Part shown: one piece after another, positions 43,295-53,562 of the stretch | Numbering within the stretch: the stretch's first letter is position 1 | How the letters are laid out: each line of letters opens with the position of its first letter | Source of the DNA: Neopestalotiopsis rosae | Taxonomy: Eukaryota > Ascomycota > Sordariomycetes > Amphisphaeriales > Sporocadaceae | Length of the DNA stretch: 64,000 nucleotides | Assembly (NCBI GenBank): GCA_023078685.1 | Contig: JALGAS010000001.1 | Span: forward strand, 2,356,001-2,420,000 | Reading direction: 5' to 3' | Program-made: the position numbers and the translations under genes | Notes under the pieces: model-generated | Told to the model about the DNA's origin: nothing | The model's input: the letters and a program-made list of their open reading frames with translations, nothing else | Databases searched by the model: none

Positions 43295-45279
43295 TCCGGG
43301 GAAGAGCAGAAGATAGGGCCTGAAATTGGATAGATATCGTGGTGATTGATTTGAGAGGTACTATGTTAAAATGAAGCTTTTGATACGAAGACGAGAGGGC
43401 GGCAGGAGCCCCGCAGGATGTCGTTGCCTGACTCCCATCCCCCAGATTACCCCGCCACTGGTCAGTACTACTGGCTGCCTCATTTTCCCATCCTGATTTG
43501 ATTAGCCAGAGCCAGCATTGATGATATGCACTCTTCCCACCTTTTCCCCTTGAATGGTTACACAATGTCGCCGCCCAACCAAATACCTGTTCATTCCATT
43601 ATCAGGGTTTTGAATGCTTGCGCAGCGAGCTCGCCCCTGACACATTATATACGAGAGTTTCGCGGCAAAGCCTCAGCAGCGGAAGGGAAAAAAGAAACTT
43701 AGCTATTTCGCGTCTAATCAGGCCCTCTCCAGTGAGTAGAGGTGGTTTGGTTGCTTTCGTGATGGGCAAGCAGAAGTAAATAGACCATATTGCTATGCTG
43801 GTCCGTGCGCGAAAAACCAAGAGTGTTAACGAGGTCATGTCTTTTTGGCACGATTGCACGATCATTGACAGAGCTCTCGACTGGGGAAACAGCATTGGCG
43901 CCACATTCGAGGAAGAGGAGGACCGCCAACATACACTTTAGACGGAAAGCATCCCGAGTCAACAAGAACCCTTTGCTGATCAAGGGGAACGGGTGTATCC
44001 ACAAGACAAGGTCAAGATCAGGGCTCCGATCAACCCAACTGCCCAATTGAGTTGGCCGACATTACTGGCCAACCCAACCCAACCCAATGCCAATATATCT
44101 TGTCGGCTGAGTTGACAATTAAGTGAAGTTGACATAGTAAGTTATGACCGACTTTTTTCCTATTGGGAAACTACATTTATCTGAGAATTAGTAGACCCAC
44201 GACAGCCAATAACTACGCTATCTAGATTGTAAAAGCAAGTTCATGCATAACTATGTTCTGGGGGCAAATCGGCAAACTTTTCGCACGTCTCGTCTAGCGT
44301 GTTCTCATCAGCGCCGAGACCATCGGTCGAGTACCTCAACAGCTCAATATAGCGACCAAATGACAGAGCTCCGAGTTGATTACTTATGATTTCTTTTCTC
44401 GTATAAGCCAGGCCTGTAACGTAATGCAGTTCAACGCGACATCGGAGACTTGCGTACATGGAGAAGTTTTGCAAGCCATCCCGAAATCTCTGATACGCGT
44501 CTTCTGTTGTGGTGGATATGTATCGTATCAGCTATGGAACAAGTCCACGTGCGTAGGTATGGTTTTACTTTGAGAATGCAAAAATACTGAGAGAACTTTG
44601 TATCACTGCTACGGGTCGTAACTAGTCAGTTGAGCACGGTAATTATTCTAACAGATGGAAAGCAGACAGAGATATGGAGTGCTTTACAGTAACCTAGTTT
44701 TCATGAGTGTTTCCCCTGCTTGTCGTAGTTAATAACTTCTCAGTAATCTAATACCACGAAGCATGAGGTGTAATCTATATTTCGCTATCCAAAGTATCTG
44801 TTGCATCCCTGCTCGTTTCCTTGAATCTTGCTTTCTCCATTATTTCTTGACCCCGTTTGGCATCATCCTAAGCGCAATCCTCATGCTGGAGGCTGCATTG
44901 TTGATGAAACTCTGCAAGTTCAAAAAATCGTCTAACTATCGTAAAGTGTAACGACTATACTACGGGTTTCTAGAATAAACCTGAGTATAAGAGGTGTTGG
45001 GGTTTATGCTAACAGGGAACGCTAACCAAGATACTGAACTGAGCAATGAGTAACTGAAGGTGATAGTTTCGAACTGATTCACAAGTGTAGTCGTCAAAGC
45101 GTATTGAATGCTTCACCTGTAGGTAAGAATCAAGATAGATGCTTAGATTGATCACTGAGGTAATGACTGTCTATGTAACTGTAGGAAATCCGTCCCTAAT
45201 ATATCCATTCATTCCCTCACTGATGTTTGCTTGGATTATACCAACAGGTATGATCCCCTTTGTTCCTGGATCTCATGGA
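43295..45279. other. Gene-poor stretch with decayed fragments
   Basis: The minus fragment 44241-44520 (EDAYQRFRDGLQNF, RCRVELHYVTGLAYTRKE, ADENTLDETCEKF) looks like a real terminal exon of unknown family, preceded by an acceptor-like CCACAACAG. 43602-44046 (minus) contains a LECGANA-type string reminiscent of an ankyrin repeat but is broken. 44070-44090 has tandem CCAAC units. Confidence 0.4.
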
Positions 45280-46010
45280 TCATTGCCAAGGCCATGATCC
45301 TGTCAGCACTTGGAGACAGCTGGCAGGGATGGTTGGGTCTTTGTCCAGGGTCGTGGTCATTGCCTCGTAGCGTGCCTTGTTAACTAAGCGCCAACGTGAA
45401 GGCGACAGTAATGAGTCCGCAAAGTTCGATTGCCTTGATTTGCCGGATTGCGTTTGACGAGTAGGATAGCGTTCTCGTGGGAAGAATGAACAATTTAGAA
45501 CCTTCCGATATCCAAACCCCCTCAGGATGTTCGTCTTCCACATGACTATCATCCGAAGTGTCTTCTCCGGCATCATCTTCGAAAGTAGAAGAATCCGTGC
45601 CAATATCTGCTTCACTAGAGTCTGTCACCGTAGAGCATTGATGTTTGCGGTCGAGTTTATCCCCGGTATCCTGTAACTAGTGTATTCTCCAATGCATCAT
45701 TCTCGCTTTCCGTCGGCCAATCACCGAAGTTGCTGTCCGCCAAGCGATCATCGTCGTCCCAATCTTCTCACAATGTGTCCAGCACGTCTATAGCTTCGTT
45801 CGTGCCGAATTCCGGCGCAGGGGGCAGAATACGCATTGTGTATTCACTTCTTCGAAGGTAGCGTCTAGTCCAAATGGAGTGCGGGGCGGAAGATACATGG
45901 ACTAGACTGTAGGTACATAGAATCACGGGTAGAGGTGGCGCAGTTGCTTCCAAGCGGCCGGGAAGGCATGTCGCATACTTCCAAAAGTGGAAGTCTTGTT
46001 GCAATGAGGA
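45280..46010 (-). pseudogene. Acidic protein, decayed copy B
   Basis: Minus fragments APEFGTNEAIDVLDTL, then DDDDRLADSNFGDW, interrupted by a TGA where copy A (37.4 kb) continues, followed by SENDALENTLVTG and, in another frame, DSSEADIGTDSSTFEDDAG and VEDEHPEGVWISEGSKLF ending at 45380. It shares about 100 bp with 37345-37450 and a 65-bp block with 38497-38560. The ZZ-like part is absent. A paralogous relic. Confidence 0.45.
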
Positions 46011-46017
46011 AAACGTA

Positions 46018-46638
46018 ATGCTATATTTCGACTTTGCGTTAACGGTCTTCCACTCGTGGACGAGCCACCATCTTGTGGCAAAGGGACATTACGCAGGCCA
46101 TAAAAATATTACACAGCCTGTGTTCCATGCGCAGATGCTACTGCGCTTGGCCATCTCTTTCTGCTCCGTTTTCCTCGGAAACCCTTCTCTGCACTCGGCG
46201 ACGATCAAAATCAATGCTGCAGCCTCGTATCCGAGGATACTCATATGGGCTGTCAAGAGGCTTAACATACTCCCAAAATACAAGGACGTCTACGCGGCAG
46301 CTATGGTTATTGGTGGTCTGCTATCGATGCATGACTCGGGCGTTTTGTATGGACCGCAGATCTTCATTGCCTGTTGGGCTGGGCTATGCCTCCTCGAGAG
46401 GTGGGTAGCCAATGAGAGTGTTAACGCAGAAAGCAAAGCACTCGTGCTAGGCAGATCTTCCGGTTATGGCATTATCAAGAAGAACGTCGTAAAGTTTCTG
46501 GGGACAGTTGGTTTTGTGGATATGGATGTCTTGAGACAAGGTCAAGCCAGCAACAAGCAGGCAAAAGGTCCGCGGACGGCGGGTTCAGCATCAAGAATAC
46601 CGGTTCCAGCACAAAGCATTCGAGCAAACTTAGCCTAA
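46018..46638 (+). CDS. Hypothetical membrane protein
   Basis: 206 codons with an ATG start. Four moderately hydrophobic stretches (FALTVFHSW, MLLRLAISFCSVFLG, YAAAMVIGGLLSM, IFIACWAGLCLL) suggest a multi-pass membrane protein; the C-terminus is basic and hydrophilic (RQGQASNKQAKGPRTAG). No family recognised. It starts only 8 bp from the end of decayed copy B, with no promoter seen, so it could be part of that degenerate block. Confidence 0.45.
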   Translation: MLYFDFALTVFHSWTSHHLVAKGHYAGHKNITQPVFHAQMLLRLAISFCSVFLGNPSLHSATIKINAAASYPRILIWAVKRLNILPKYKDVYAAAMVIGGLLSMHDSGVLYGPQIFIACWAGLCLLERWVANESVNAESKALVLGRSSGYGIIKKNVVKFLGTVGFVDMDVLRQGQASNKQAKGPRTAGSASRIPVPAQSIRANLA

Positions 46639-46863
46639 AGAGCATCGAGTCGCTCACAGGCCTGGCGGCAGTCATTCTGATTTTCTAGATCCAAGAAGCA
46701 CGGTAGTACAGCTGGGTCTCTTTAGTGGCACCTTCACCAAGTGCTCTACTGTCAAGTTACTTGAAGACAGCATGATAAATAAATCACATAAAAATTGGAG
46801 CGATAACTATGCAATGCAAAATTACCGTAATTCATAAGTATACGATTTGATAGACAAAAAACC

Positions 46864-46926
46864 CTTGGTATAGGCTGAATCCTGCAGCGGTAAAAATTAC
46901 CTTGCAGACTGTGGCACGGACTGCAG
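46864..46926 (+). repeat. Inverted repeat, left arm
   Basis: CTTGGTATAGGCTGAATCC...GCAGCGG...CTGCAGAC; inverted relative to 47616-47673. Confidence 0.7.
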
Positions 46927-47025
46927 ACATATAGCGAAAAGACATGGTTGGATGAGAGCTCAGTGGGTCTAGCAATATTTGAGGATTAGGAGGCTATAGT
47001 TCAGATGGAATAATTACCAAAATAT

Positions 47026-47129
47026 GAATACATTCCATCGATGACCGCCAGTCAGCCGAGCGTCATAACACATCATTGCTCATACAGCCTGTAGTTGCCT
47101 TATCGGTTGTAGAAGCAATTTGTTATAAA
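47026..47129 (+). repeat. Direct repeat, left copy
   Basis: About 104 bp, matching 47718-47825: CATTCCATCG, GCCAGTCAGCCGA, CATAACACATC, then TCGGTTGTAGAAGCAATTTG and TTATAAA. Confidence 0.85.
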
Positions 47130-47312
47130 AATCTTGAGTACGATATTGAGGCCATAATTGGACATTATGAGTTTGATGACGGCCAATTATTCTACGCCGT
47201 GATGTGGACCGAGTACAGCTGCCCAACGTGGGAAGCTGAAGAGAACTCGGGCGCATACAACCAGCTTCTGCTTCATTATTGGACCTCGCTCTTCCACGAA
47301 GAACAGTGTTAG
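47127..47312 (+). pseudogene. Chromodomain fragment
   Basis: The frame reads YDIEAIIGHYEFDDGQLFYA, VMWTEYSCPTWEAEENS and a short tail. This is the chromodomain pattern: a ExE..I start, aromatic-cage-like Tyr/Trp residues, and a TWE.E.N end. Such domains bind methylated histone H3 and occur at the end of chromovirus integrases and in fungal chromatin proteins. Only about 60 residues are present, with no integrase upstream. It begins inside the direct repeat, so the in-frame GTG/ATG at the start is unlikely to be a real initiation site. Inferred remnant of a mobile element or small gene. Confidence 0.5.
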
Positions 47313-47615
47313 GGAATACCGCAGTAGATATTGGGCGGCGCAAAGGCCTATATTATAATAAAGCCCCTTTTCGTCTATGTTTCGGGTTGTCTCCGATTTT
47401 CGTTTTGAATCGCGTAGGAGAGACACTCTGTACAACTAGATGGTAACCATCACGTCGCACAGTGCTAGGTCTAGATAGGCGATAGAACAAGAGCAGTCTC
47501 AGCAGCTTACGGCACCAGAAATTGAATCTTTGTTTGTCTTTATTTGATCTTCTCTACCTGATAGACAGGTTTGTCAAAGTCCATTCATGAGGTAATCCAG
47601 TAACTATATCTTCAG

Positions 47616-47673
47616 CCCTTGCCACGGTCTGCAGGTTGATGCTTCCCGCTGCTGGATTCAGCCTATATCAAGT
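47616..47673 (-). repeat. Inverted repeat, right arm
   Basis: CCACGGTCTGCAGG...CCCGCTGC...GGATTCAGCCTATATCAAG, the reverse complement of 46864-46926 with roughly four bases in five matching. Confidence 0.7.
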
Positions 47674-47717
47674 TTTGTTTTTTTTACCAATATGGGTACT
47701 TATCAACTCCAAAACAT

Positions 47718-47825
47718 GAACATGTTCCATCGGTGACAGCCAGTCAGCCGATTGCCATAACACATCTTCACGGCTCATACAGCCCGTTGTTGTCTCATCG
47801 GTTGTAGAAGCAATTTGTTATAAAC
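47718..47825 (+). repeat. Direct repeat, right copy
   Basis: Second copy of 47026-47129. It ends TTGTTATAAA, after which the two copies diverge at once. Confidence 0.85.
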
Positions 47826-49612
47826 AACATAGCCTACCAAGGAAACCAGTAAACACGAGCCTTCTGCACTGACAGCTGCAATGGCAATGGCGGACCATGC
47901 GCCCCCCTGTGCCGAGTATACATTCAGCAGTGTATTACCCAATCCCAGGAGCGAATTTGAAAGTACCGGCCTGTATACTTGTGAGTTGACAGTGCTAATC
48001 AAAATCTGAGAATTGTGCTCAGCAAACTTTCTCGTGAGTTGCTGTTTACACGCCTGGCAGGAAGCATGGCCTTTAGCGTAGCAAGAACGGTAGGGCGAAA
48101 CAAAGTAGACGGTAGTTGGTATTAGTGTTTTAAAGGCCTACTATAGACTGGAAATTGCAGCGGTACCGCAGCTTCGTTCCATCAGAAGCCATTGGGTGTA
48201 GCATTGGTCGGAATATCGACAGCCTGCAGCTGTTAGGTCGCGAGTATACCGGCACAAGTTCCAGAAACGGTGGCTTTTTCGCCGGCAGATTGTGCGATGC
48301 GAATGCTGGAAAGATCGATATGCTTACGCAAGTAAACGAAGAAATTGCATGAAATAGGACGGCTGATTCATAAGCGCAAACCACTTTTGCATGGTTCAGC
48401 GGAGGCGTCACTGAAGGAAACGAAAAATCCTTCTCATCGGACGCAAAATCAACTATAGTGATCAATACAGTCACCTATTGCTCGTCTTGGGCCCTCCAGC
48501 CGCCATCGTTGATCCCTGCTTTCGCGAGTGATACGAGATGAATGGGATTCTTCTCGTAGTAATCTGCGGTGCGTTGAGGTCTGGCCTTTGATACGTAACG
48601 GCTTGGTGGGTGGGCAGGCCAATGGCAAGGTTTAACGTAACGTTGGCACTTGCTTTCCGTCGGGAAAAAATGAAATCCTCGGTAGAAAGGCGGGGTACAA
48701 AGGGAAAATTGCTTGGCCAAATTAGGATGTCAGTCAGACTGACATCCAAAATCGGCATAGCCTTAATCAGCCCATTACATCCCTGCTTGCCAAGAGACGA
48801 AGGAACGAAACACGATATTGCCTACCACAATCGTGTCCAGATGCATTTCCTTGACCAATCGGATTCGAGAATCACATCAACAGTACCTTTCACGTTCATC
48901 CTTGAGTACATCAAGGAGATGGTCTTCATATTCGTCAGCTGGGAATGACACAGTAAACAATATTTCTTGCGAGACGGTGGAGGCATCTTCAAAACGATTT
49001 GAACAGTATGTTTATGGATTGGTTCTTAAGGTAGCTCTTTTGTGATTTCTTGAGAATTGTGCACAGGTTCCAGGAGTAGCGATGGAACACTTACCGTGGC
49101 GCAGAATACGACTGATCGTACTAAAAAGGAACCAGCACCTGCCAGTGATGTGATCAAAAAGTTTATACTTGCTAGATCGAATGCCGGTGTTATTAGCTCA
49201 GATGTGGCCCAAACCAGAGGACATCATATCTTCGATCTGCTGATGTTTGGCTATCAATTCACTACGCTGGTAAAAAGAACTATTCAGACATCAACCCACC
49301 CACACGGTTGATCAAGAGCAGCCCCTCGGACAAATATTGGCATCTACGAAAGCATTCTTGGAACATGTCACGCGAGTGAGAGCATTCCAGCATCGTTTTG
49401 GTATGCCGGAGAGACACGTTCACGTGCCACCGGTATCCATATTGCATGGCCAGAAGCACGAGTTGGTGCAGATGGCTTCCCCAAGCGGCTTTGCTTATGC
49501 AACCCGCTCGTCTAGTGCTCTTTTTCTAATGATGGGCCCTCCGATGCGTTACACAAATATCCTCATGTAGCAGCATATCATTCGGCCGTATCGCGAAAAA
49601 GTAGCTCTGCGA
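47826..49612. other. Gene-poor stretch
   Basis: 48130-48474 and 48471-48758 (minus) are open frames without motifs. 49057-49311 and 49337-49570 (plus) look partly coding-like (PASDVIKKFILARSNAGVI) but break repeatedly and match no family known to me. Confidence 0.4.
48725..48747. repeat. Perfect palindrome, copy 2
   Basis: GGATGTCAGTC-A-GACTGACATCC, perfect about the central base. Flanking sequence (GGCCAAATTA before, ATCGGCATAGCC after) resembles 12195-12240. Confidence 0.75.
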
Positions 49613-50218
49613 TTAGCTTGAGTCTGTGTGGGTGAACATCGCATGCCATAAAAGTGCAGCCCGGAAAGGGTTGCCAAACAATTCCTCAGGCCAAAACAAC
49701 CAACCACGTTCCTCCGCAAGTTTTAAAGCTTCTGTTCTCCCCACTGACTTTGTTCCCACCTTTTTGGGCGCAACCAAGACTATTGGTACGTTCCGATCGA
49801 GCCGTGGTGGACTCCAGGTCCTGATTGATGCAAATGAGTCGTCGTCGCGGTACGTTATAATGCATACATCTGCGACCTTGAAGCAGTCATCGACTATATG
49901 TGCGTATGTGTTCCAATCGCCCGTATCGTCAACTTCGATCTTGTATCGTCCAACCTCAATTCTGGTTGAGTCAAGAATGGTTAAGGGAGACTGGAATTAT
50001 GCTTAGCTCCATTATGACACAACCAAGGTTCAACATACGTCGGAGTATTCTTCGCGATGGTATCTCTGAATGAGACTGGACTTTCCACAGCTCTCTGGAC
50101 CGGCCAATACGACTCTAGTGAGCTTCTGGTCTTCGCCGGGCCAACACGAACGAGGGAGTCTGCAGGAGATTCGCCGAAAGGCAGTCACAAAATCATCGCG
50201 CGGCTGAAAAATGCGCAT
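49613..50218 (-). CDS. Divergent Ras-like small GTPase (2 exons)
   Basis: Exons 50218-50039 and 49990-49613 (minus), one 48-nt intron (GTATGT...CCAG), 185 residues, the size of a Ras/Rab/Rho GTPase. P-loop AGPESCGKSSL is clear. The later motifs are unusual: switch II reads DDTGDWNTY instead of DTAGQE-like sequence, and the base-recognition NKxD position reads VAPKKVG. Hydrophobic strands VADVCIITY and VPIVLVAPKK are in the right places. No C-terminal CAAX or di-Cys lipidation signal (end HTDSS). So the fold is likely GTPase, but guanine specificity and membrane attachment are doubtful. Start at MRIFQPRDDF gives the usual N-terminal length; the frame stays open upstream to 50464. Lies just downstream of the AIG1-type gene, same strand. 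Confidence 0.72.
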
Positions 50219-50559
50219 CGCTAAGAGCCAAAATCTTATGTATATGAGCTTGGAATTGCTGTCGGAGAGGCCGGGGCGAAAGGACACTATTGCTGGACGT
50301 GCTAAGAGCAACGTAGAGGAGTCGCGTACTGAAACCGCGTGGTTCGTAATGACACATGGGGGGATGGGTACACGTAGCTTATGATATTTGTACAACGCGA
50401 GCTCTTGTCCAAACAATTCCCGATTATTGGGATGTTTGTCGGGTGATGACGAGTGGCGAGCCATCCGGGCCTAGAGCTGAAGGCGGTCATGCATGGCTCT
50501 CGCTTACAAGGATGCTCAGGCGCGGCGGCGCTCGTCCAATGTGATACCTGAGTCAACAG

Positions 50560-51655
50560 CTAGAACAGACGCAATCCTTGTCTTGGATCAATTCGACTTA
50601 GCTCCTCCAGCTCAACCTGGTGCGCTTCCCGTAAACGCTTGAGCTCTGACATCAGTTCTAGTCCTGCTTGAGTTTCGCGCAGTACTTTTCCATCCTTTCC
50701 GATCTCCTCTTGTAACTGTGCATAGAAAGGCTCGTTAGCCACCAGGCTTCCGGCTATTCCCCTTGGCCGATTCCGGCGACCCTTCGTACCGCAGCACCCG
50801 AGCTTGACGTCTCAGCAGTGGTTTCCAGAACTTCCCGATGAGTTCACTCTCGCGAGCAGAGCCTTGTTCTGGTGTTACCTTATCCCACATACTCGTAGCG
50901 AGAATCACGTTCTTCAGGTGCTGTTCCCCCGTCAACTTCCGGAACATTTCAAGATTCTTGGTCTGGCTATTCGTCATGCGCGTTTCAGAAATTGAATGGA
51001 GGTAGATGATGCCTGACAGTTTGACCTTATTCTTGTACGCAGTTGCCAGGTAGTCAGCGATCATTTGCAGAATATCTGCATCCGAGAGCTCTGTATCGGA
51101 AAAGCCGGGCGTATCGATGAAATGCAACTTGTGCCCTTCAATCACGGTTTCAATGACTTCAACGTCCCGAGTACCTGAATTGAGTAAAGGTAAGACACAT
51201 GACACGTAGTTATCGAGGGAAGTGACTTACATGATGTTAAACCATGCCCAATCTTCAGGTCTTCGCGCCCCGTGGCCTTGGCAATGAACGTTGTCTTGCC
51301 CGACCCAGTCATTCTGTTCAATAGTTAGTCATTGTGAAGGCGGACTATTGACGGCATGTACGCACCCCATTACAGCGATTACAACAGTATTGCCGCCCCG
51401 GAGCTTCTGATACATAGATCTTGTGTATTCCAAACCAGGAAAAAAAGTCCCTGAATCCGATATATCTTTGAAATCTTCAGCATTGCCAGAGTCTGTGCCT
51501 TCAGGGTACCAGCCTTTCTCATGCTGCGCGGCGGCTTCTTTGAGTGATCCGCCCGATCGTTGCGAACGGCATGACCTTGTATAGCTGATAACATCAGTAT
51601 CGCTAGCCATACTAGGATTGGCGCCCGAAACGCATGAGCTGGGGAACTTGGTCAT
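50560..51655 (-). CDS. AIG1/GIMA-type GTPase (3 exons, one frameshift)
   Basis: Exons 51655-51366, 51313-51231, 51174-50560 (minus); introns 52 and 56 nt. Splicing builds VVIAVMG + GMTGSGKTTFIAKATG, the P-loop split by intron 1, then KIGHGLTSCTRDVEV, HFIDTPGFSDTELSDADIL (DTPG, G3), GIIYLHSISETRMT and LATSMWDKV (G4-like). This is the AIG1/IMAP (GIMA) layout, septin-related GTPases known in plant defence and vertebrate lymphocytes, and common in ascomycetes. After ESAKG the frame breaks at a C4 run (50759-50762). Removing one base restores FYAQLQEEIGKDG, then the coiled-coil LMSELKRLREAHQVELEELS, to the stop at 50560. Either a real mutation or a sequencing error. A polypurine stretch (51720-51765) precedes the start. 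Corrected length is about 328 residues. Confidence 0.82.
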
Positions 51656-52812
51656 GGTGAATGTTAACTAGAAGAAATTCTATTCCATTAGTGATAAGAC
51701 CGGAGGAAAGTGTGCTTATAACTATTGTCCCTCCTCCCCCCTCCCTCCTCCTCCTCAGCCATAAAAAAAGAAAATAAGAATGCGATGACATAATTGCCAT
51801 TAAACTGTATCACGGGCCACGTTGGCGGACATAAGATTTACAAAGAGATGCTGTGCCGGTCCGTGTTTGAGAAATAAAGTTCCAGCGCGATCCTACCTGG
51901 AGAGACCGTGACGATACCTGCTATGGGTCTTACTATAACGTGCCGTCAAGCCTTTGGACGCTCAATTATCGTATCTTATGGCTGCCGTCCGTAAAGAGCC
52001 TTACGAAACTGAGCGGTAGGCGCAACATCCATTATTTCCAACAACAACCTTATTTATTTGTCTTTTCTCCTTTCCCGTTGCGCCTTTCTCTATCTCTTTC
52101 TCCCTCCCTATCTCTGACTCCGGACGACACACCGGTATTATCCCTGAATAATGGCGAATAAAAGGAAGTCAAGGCAGGGCGGGTGGATCCACCATGGCTG
52201 TCGTCTGATCATCTTTGAAATTTGAACTTGCTCAGCAGGTCCACGACTAGTTGGGTGTGATGATTCCTCTCCGAACTGCCCCGGCAGTAGGACATGGCAT
52301 CAAAAAGATGAGTCTCCTCGATTAGTCGTTTAAGGTGTAATCGAACCATTGATACTGGATCCGCATACTTACGTCGTTGCTAGGGAGAATGCGAAGTAGT
52401 CGTATATCGCCAGACTAGGCAAGCTCTCTTATTGATATTGTGAGCTCATACTCAGCTTGACGCAGCTTTGCTCTGACTTCAAAATAGAGATCCGCAATGT
52501 AGGCTAATGGCTTGGGAGCACGCTACAATGTCTGGGACAAAAGAACATGCATTGAAAATCGCGACGCGGGGTAAACGGCATAGTTAGTCCTCGATGGCCA
52601 GCAATCTAGACCCAGTGGCGCAGCAGTCTGCCTTAGGTTTGTCAAGCATTTCGAGAGCGTAGTGGCCAAGAAGGCCGGCACGGTGGGTCTTCAACTAACT
52701 GTGACGTCTGGTATATAGTATAACTTGGCAATTGCTATGTATCATAGCAATTGCATGCTAATAGGGCCGTGCAGCATCGTGTTCACAGACCGAAAGTAAA
52801 AGAAGAACGTCT
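51656..52812. other. Intergenic
   Basis: Contains the polypurine/polypyrimidine tract 51724-51760 and a pyrimidine-rich tract 52050-52125 (CTTTCTCTATCTCTTTCTCC type). No gene seen. The second NLR remnant begins at about 52813 with no obvious promoter. Confidence 0.45.
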
Positions 52813-53530
52813 TTGGGTCATTTATTCTCCCAGAACACGAAGATGGGCTTCTTGAGAGCAATAGACAAAAGAATCCTTTTTGTCGAGATGGAGGCTGCGG
52901 GACTGATGGACAACTTCCCATGCATTGTGATTCGAGGGATCTGTGACTACGCCGACTCACACGAAAACAAGGCATGGCAGGAACACGCCGCTGCTGTTGC
53001 GGCAGCATTTGCGAAAGAACTTCTGGGCTATATTCAGCCACAGGAAGTCGATCAACAGAAAACGGTAAAGGACGCATTGGCTCAAGGCGAGTGATCTCAA
53101 GCAATTTCTTTATGCTTGTTACATGTCCGCTAATGGCTAGTTAGTGAATGAGAATCTGGTATCAATATCTTCGGGACTTAAAAAAAAAAAACCAATTAGG
53201 GGTTGAGTCTATGCAAACAGGCAAGCATGCTGGAAAACCCAAGCGAAGTCCTTTCTCTGGCTATATGGCATTCCCGCCTGCGGGAAAACGGTACTCACAT
53301 CTACCGCAATTGAGGATCTCCGGGCTAGCCCCCATCACTCTGCGACCCTTCTGTATTTCTATTTCGACTTTACCGATATTCAGAAACAGCAGTTCGAAAA
53401 CACAATCCGCTCGCTTGTGTGTCAGCTTTACCACAAAAACGAAAGTGCCGAAGAAGACCTGAGCGCACTATATGCTTCTTGCAACAGTAATTGGCGATCT
53501 GCAGCAGACATTCCTGGTAGAGCAGAATAA
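52813..53530 (+). pseudogene. Second PNP_UDP-NACHT receptor remnant
   Basis: 52840-53094 encodes the end of a nucleoside phosphorylase-type sensor (EMEAAGLMDNFPCIVIRGIC, ADSHENKAWQEHAAAVAAAF), close in sequence to 33.7 kb. After a stop at 53092-53094, another frame (about 53195-53530) encodes the start of a NACHT domain: SFLWLYGIPACGKT, VLTSTAIEDLRASPHHS, LLYFYFDFTDIQKQQFE, LVCQLYHKNE, ending at TAA 53528. The first two-thirds of the sensor, the linker and everything after the first NACHT strands are missing. A truncated, inactive relic of a receptor from a different NACHT subclass than the 33-kb copy (GIPACGKT plus FDF rather than GIPGAGKT plus YFVFS). Confidence 0.75.
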
Positions 53531-53562
53531 CGTATTTGTATGAATTTCCCTAATGATTGATC

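Noticed and set aside
44050..44100. CCAAC tandem run as a telomere-like repeat
   Set aside because: Only a few units, imperfect, and not at a sequence end.
51724..51765. Polypyrimidine tract as a satellite or regulatory element
   Set aside because: Irregular CT-rich sequence typical of fungal promoters; no repeat unit.
53195..53462. Plus-strand frame MQTGKHAGKPKRS... as a gene
   Set aside because: It is an out-of-frame reading of the NACHT fragment; the neighbouring frame has the P-loop.
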